From: Streptomyces xanthii
GTDB lineage: Bacteria > Actinomycetota > Actinomycetes > Streptomycetales > Streptomycetaceae
Assembly (NCBI RefSeq): GCF_014621695.1
Contig: NZ_CP061281.1
Coordinates: 62,001 to 126,000, forward strand
Direction: 5' to 3'
DNA: 64,000 nt
Under the pieces are notes generated by a model. The model was given only the letters and a program-made list of their open reading frames with translations, ran no database searches and was not told the origin of the DNA. This document shows positions 61,121 to 64,000 of the stretch, one piece after another (the stretch's first letter is position 1; every line of letters begins with the position of its first letter). The translations under genes were made by a program, and so were the position numbers.

Positions 61121-61498
61121 GCCTTCGACTGGACCTACCTCGCGATGCTTCCGGGCCTGCTGCTGCTCGGAATCGCCTTCGCCCTCACGTACGGTCCGCT
61201 GACCATCGTCGCGACAGAGGGAGTCAAGGAGGAGGAACAGGGTCTTGCCGGCGGCCTCCTCTACACCGCGTTCCAGTTCGGCGCGGCACTCGGTCTCTTC
61301 GGGGCGGCCGCGGTCGGCGTCGCGGCCACGGCGTCGGATTCGGCCGCCGCACGCCTCGACGGATACCAGGCCGCACTGTGGGTACCGCTCGGCGCGGCCC
61401 TGGGCGCGCTGCTGGTCAGCGCCTTCGGAGTGCGCTCCGGCAAGGGCCCTGTGACCGCGGAGCACGAGCCGTCGCCCGAACTGACCACCGTCAAGTAG
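61121..61498 (+). pseudogene. MFS transporter, C-terminal remnant
   Basis: About 125 residues covering the last three or four membrane segments of a major-facilitator (DHA2-like) exporter: WTYLAMLPGLLLLGIAFALTYGPL, EEEQGLAGGLLYTAFQFGAALG, then YQAALWVPLGAALGALLVSAF. An intact protein has 12-14 segments. The upstream frame is antisense LysR sequence, so no complete protein is made. Confidence 0.72.
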
Positions 61499-61624
61499 CC
61501 CGCCCCGGCCGCGGCCCCAGGGAAAGAGCCCGCCGCGCCTGCCACCAAGGGTGGCCGCGGTCTCGGTGAGCGGCACGCGGTGGTCGACGTCGAGCTTGCC
61601 GGGGCTGTGCGGGTGGCTGATCAG

Positions 61625-62452
61625 TCAGTACCGGTCGAGGATCAGGTCGGTCTTGAGGATGTCGCCCTTGTAGAGCCAGCCGTTCTGTTCGGCGACGGAG
61701 AGCGCGTCCTTGTGCAGGGCGGCCGCGTCCGTGAAGTCGTCGGTCTTGAAGGAGAGTTCGATGACGTACTCCGTGCCCGAACCGGAGGCGCCGACGACCG
61801 GCAGCACCTCGATGCTCGCGTCGTCCGACGGGCCCCAGGCGCCGGCGTAGACGTCGGACGTGACGGGACCGTGGGCACGCGACGACCCGAGCACGCCTGT
61901 GCCCCACCCCGTGCTCCCCCAGTTCGCCAGCCTCCCTGGGATGTCGGCCGCCAGCCAGTTGCGGCCGGTGTCGCTGCTCGGCAAGGACGTGCCGGAGTAG
62001 CCGCTCGCGCTGTGCGTCTTGTCATTGCTGAAGCTCAGGGTCTGCTTCGCGTAGCCCCAGTCGACCTCGGCCTTGTAGTTCGTGTCGCCGCTGTCGAACC
62101 CGGCCTGGTTGGCCTGGGTGAGTGCGGCGTCGATGTCACCGCCGGACACCGTGAAGCGCTTCTTGTACGTCTCCTCGAACGACGACGCCCCGTCCTTGTG
62201 ACGCAGTCGCACGCTCCAGCCCTGCCCGGCCATGTCCTGGGAAGCCGTGTCGTAGTAGGAGTAGGAGCGCTTCTTCGTCCCACGCGCCCAGCGCGGCGGT
62301 GCGCTCCGCCTTCGGAATCACGGGATCCGCGACGAGGGGACTGCTTTGGACGCGGCATGGGCGTGCGTCGCGGGCGTCAACAGGCTGAGGGAAGCCGCCA
62401 TGCCGACGGTCACCGCGACGGAGCCGCGGACGTGAGAGGTCGCGAAGGTCAT
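61625..62452 (-). pseudogene. secreted CYTH-like protein gene, disrupted
   Basis: One frame joins a Sec signal (ATG 62452, MTFATSHVRGSVAVTVGMAA to THAHAASKA) to a CYTH-like body (about 62270-61625: KKRSYSYYDT, WSVRLRHKDG, FEETYKKRF, DTNYKAEVDWGYAKQTLSFSND), but TGA at 62318-62320 interrupts it after 44 residues. The residues around the stop are Arg/Pro-rich and not family-like, while a neighbouring frame there reads DPVIPKAERTAALGAW, so two compensating indels are likely. Relatives are secreted triphosphate-tunnel-type proteins of unknown role. An internal start at ATG 62233 would give an unexported fragment. Confidence 0.65.
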
Positions 62453-62608
62453 GGGCGGAGCGTCCCGGCCGCGAGTGTGGCTCTGGTGGCCATCGGGAGT
62501 GCGGCACGTGAACCACAGCGGTCCGAACGGCCCTTCGCGACCACGGCGCCCGAAGTCCCCGCGCGAGCGGTGACACCGGGCGCGACCGGACGGTGGCGGG
62601 CCCTGGGA

Positions 62609-63580
62609 TCAGGTGGACTGCTGCGTGGCCGTCGCCGGAGTGAGGACGATCTTGCCGGTGGTGCGGTCCCGCTCCCCCAGGGTGTGGGCCTCGGCGGCCT
62701 CATGGAGGGGGAAGACCGCCTCGATGTGGGCCCGCAGGGCGCCCGACTCGGCGAGGCCGGCGATGGCGTTCATCCCGGCGTGGTCGGCTTCGACGAGCAG
62801 GGTCTCCACGCGTACGCCGAGCGCAGCCGCCTTCGTGGCCTCGTCGGGATCGGTGCCCGGGAGCAGGGAGACGAGGGTGCCTCCGGCGCGGAGGACGTCG
62901 AGGGAGCGGGTGCGGGTGTCGCCGGAGAGCGGGTCGAGGACCATGTCGACGTCCTTGACGGCGTCGCGGAAGTCGACGGCGCGGTAGTCGATCATCTCGT
63001 CCGCGCCGAGGGAACGCACGAAGTCGTGCTTGGCGGCGCTGGCGGTGCCGATCACGTAGGCACCTCGGGCCTTCGCGATCTGGACGGCGAGGTGGCCGAC
63101 GCCGCCGGCGGCGGCATGGATCAGGACACGCTGTCCGGTGCGCACCTCGGCGGTGTCGACGAGGGCCTGGTAGGCGGTGAGGGCGGCGAGGGGCAGGGCG
63201 CCGGCCTGGACGTGGTCGATGCCGGCGGGCTTGTGGGCGAAGGCACGGGCGGGCCCGGTGACGTACTCGGCATGGGAGCCGACGCCGTGCGGGTAGGGCA
63301 GCATGCCGAAGATCTCGTCACCCGGCTTGAACAGGGTGACGCCGTAGCCGACGGCCTCGACGACTCCGGAGACGTCCCAGCCCAGCACGAGCGGAAGTCG
63401 GTTCAGGAAGAGTCCCGAAGCGCGATGCTTCCAGTCCGTCGGATTGAGACCCGCCGCGCGGACGGCGACGAGAATCTGGTTCGGACCCGGCTCGGGTCGC
63501 GGCAGCACGGTCTCTTCGAGGACCTCAGGAGCTCCGTGGACGTCCTGGCTGATGGCACGCATGGTGAGGTGATCTGTCAT
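62609..63580 (-). CDS. NADP-dependent quinone oxidoreductase-like MDR protein
   Basis: A 323-residue medium-chain reductase without zinc ligands. VRAAGLNPTDWKHRASG (about 39-55), the glycine motif HAAAGGVGHLAVQIAKARGAYVIGTAS (about 147-173) and a C-terminal GKIVLTP are typical of zeta-crystallin/QOR-type enzymes acting on quinones or enones. ATG 63580. Divergent from the GlxA-type gene at 63651 with only 70 bp between, so that regulator probably controls it. Confidence 0.9.
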   Translation of the reverse strand: MTDHLTMRAISQDVHGAPEVLEETVLPRPEPGPNQILVAVRAAGLNPTDWKHRASGLFLNRLPLVLGWDVSGVVEAVGYGVTLFKPGDEIFGMLPYPHGVGSHAEYVTGPARAFAHKPAGIDHVQAGALPLAALTAYQALVDTAEVRTGQRVLIHAAAGGVGHLAVQIAKARGAYVIGTASAAKHDFVRSLGADEMIDYRAVDFRDAVKDVDMVLDPLSGDTRTRSLDVLRAGGTLVSLLPGTDPDEATKAAALGVRVETLLVEADHAGMNAIAGLAESGALRAHIEAVFPLHEAAEAHTLGERDRTTGKIVLTPATATQQST

Positions 63581-63616
63581 GGGATCCAGACTGGCCGGGC
63601 CCGTCGCCACGTACCA

Positions 63617-63651
63617 TGGCATGATTGCCAGCTTTCGACGGGATCGTGCCA
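63617..63651. promoter_or_regulatory. candidate GlxA/AraC-type operator
   Basis: TGGCATGATT (63617-63626) and its inverted near-copy GATCGTGCCA (63642-63651) match at 8 of 10 positions; TGGCATGATTGCCA is itself a small palindrome. It sits in the 70-bp divergent gap. Confidence 0.4.
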
Positions 63652-64000
63652 TGCGTGTTCATCGAGTCGCCGTTCTTGCCCTGGACGGGGTGTACCCCTT
63701 CGAGCTCGGTATTCCCAGCCGTGTCTTCGGTGCGGCCGGGGAGCGGTACGAGGTGGCGACCTGTTCGGTCGACGGCACCTCTGTGACGACGAACTCCGAC
63801 TTCTCGATCACGGTCGAGCACGGCCCGGAGCTGCTGAGGACCGCCGACACCGTCGTGCTGCCGCCGTTCGACATGTCCCTCCTGACCCGCGAGGCCCCGC
63901 CGGGCGTCGAGGAGGCTCTCGCTGCGGTGCGGCCCGGCGCGCGGATCGTGTCCATCTGCACGGGAGCCTTCGTCCTGGCCGCGACCGGACTGCTCGACGG
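63651..64000 (+). CDS. GlxA-family transcriptional regulator, N-terminal part
   Basis: 116 residues before the window ends: a DJ-1/PfpI-like domain opening MRVHRVAVLALDGVYPFELG, with VVLPPFDMSLL and SICTGAFVLAATGLLDG, where Cys is at the nucleophile elbow. The AraC HTH must lie beyond the edge. ATG 63651 fits the family; ATG 63621 in the same frame would add ten residues. Divergent from the quinone oxidoreductase. Confidence 0.82.
   Translation, partial: MRVHRVAVLALDGVYPFELGIPSRVFGAAGERYEVATCSVDGTSVTTNSDFSITVEHGPELLRTADTVVLPPFDMSLLTREAPPGVEEALAAVRPGARIVSICTGAFVLAATGLLD

Overview
The window is high-GC actinobacterial DNA and almost certainly comes from a Streptomyces chromosome. Third codon positions are strongly G/C, and GTG starts with AAGGAG/GGAGG-type ribosome sites are common. 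There are many TetR, MerR, LacI, ROK, GlxA and MmyB-type regulators, abundant Sec-secreted hydrolases, a streptogrisin-type protease, a subtilisin-inhibitor-like (SSI) protein, and two sugar ABC importers with no ATPase gene of their own (Streptomyces usually share MsiK). The mix of niche genes, an IS and several broken genes suggests an accessory, arm-like region. I see no tRNA, rRNA, CRISPR or large biosynthetic cluster.

Positions 1-30700 hold small stress, redox and secreted-protein genes, mostly in divergent regulator/enzyme pairs. The order is: an esterase 5' end, Dps, DoxX plus a YcaC-like hydrolase, a truncated FMN reductase, a chloroperoxidase-like hydrolase, a TMEM175-like channel, a nitroreductase, a MerR gene divergent from a secreted carboxylesterase, a tiny secreted peptide, a DUF4232 lipoprotein, a beta-trefoil-like protein, and an SDR/TetR pair. 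Next comes an aldo-keto reductase/alcohol dehydrogenase block (13070-19173) with an MmyB-type regulator, cupin and carboxymuconolactone decarboxylase. After it lie an MpaB-like oxygenase/TetR pair, an esterase and a GlxA regulator. A TetR-controlled set follows (acetoacetate decarboxylase family, aldehyde dehydrogenase, DJ-1/PfpI protein); the TetR gene and the operon share a repeated 17-bp operator. A catalase closes this part.

An IS5-type element (about 30705-32053) carries a second, unknown gene between its transposase and one end, and abuts the stop codon of a ROK regulator. Divergent from that regulator is a 12.9-kb apparent operon (33355-46209): sugar-binding lipoprotein, two permeases, two cytoplasmic GH29 alpha-L-fucosidases, an M81 (MlrC-like) metallopeptidase, a secreted GH92 alpha-mannosidase with a fucolectin-like domain, and a secreted GH20 hexosaminidase, closed by a strong terminator. 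My reading is that mannose and HexNAc are trimmed outside the cell and fucosylated oligosaccharides are imported and defucosylated inside.

Positions 46600-53400 hold secreted proteins (SSI-like inhibitor, DUF4822-like protein, streptogrisin-type protease, small secreted protein), a Nudix hydrolase and a LuxR/amidohydrolase pair. Positions 53612-60301 match a bxlR-bxlEFG-bxlA beta-xyloside uptake cluster. The final 3.5 kb holds an F420/FMN-type oxidoreductase, a LysR/MFS deletion scar, a disrupted secreted CYTH-like gene, a quinone oxidoreductase and the 5' end of another GlxA-type regulator.

Decay is a theme: N-terminal truncation (2209-2580), frameshift (12439-12765), in-frame stops (13172-13174 and 62318-62320) and a two-gene deletion scar (about 61112-61121).
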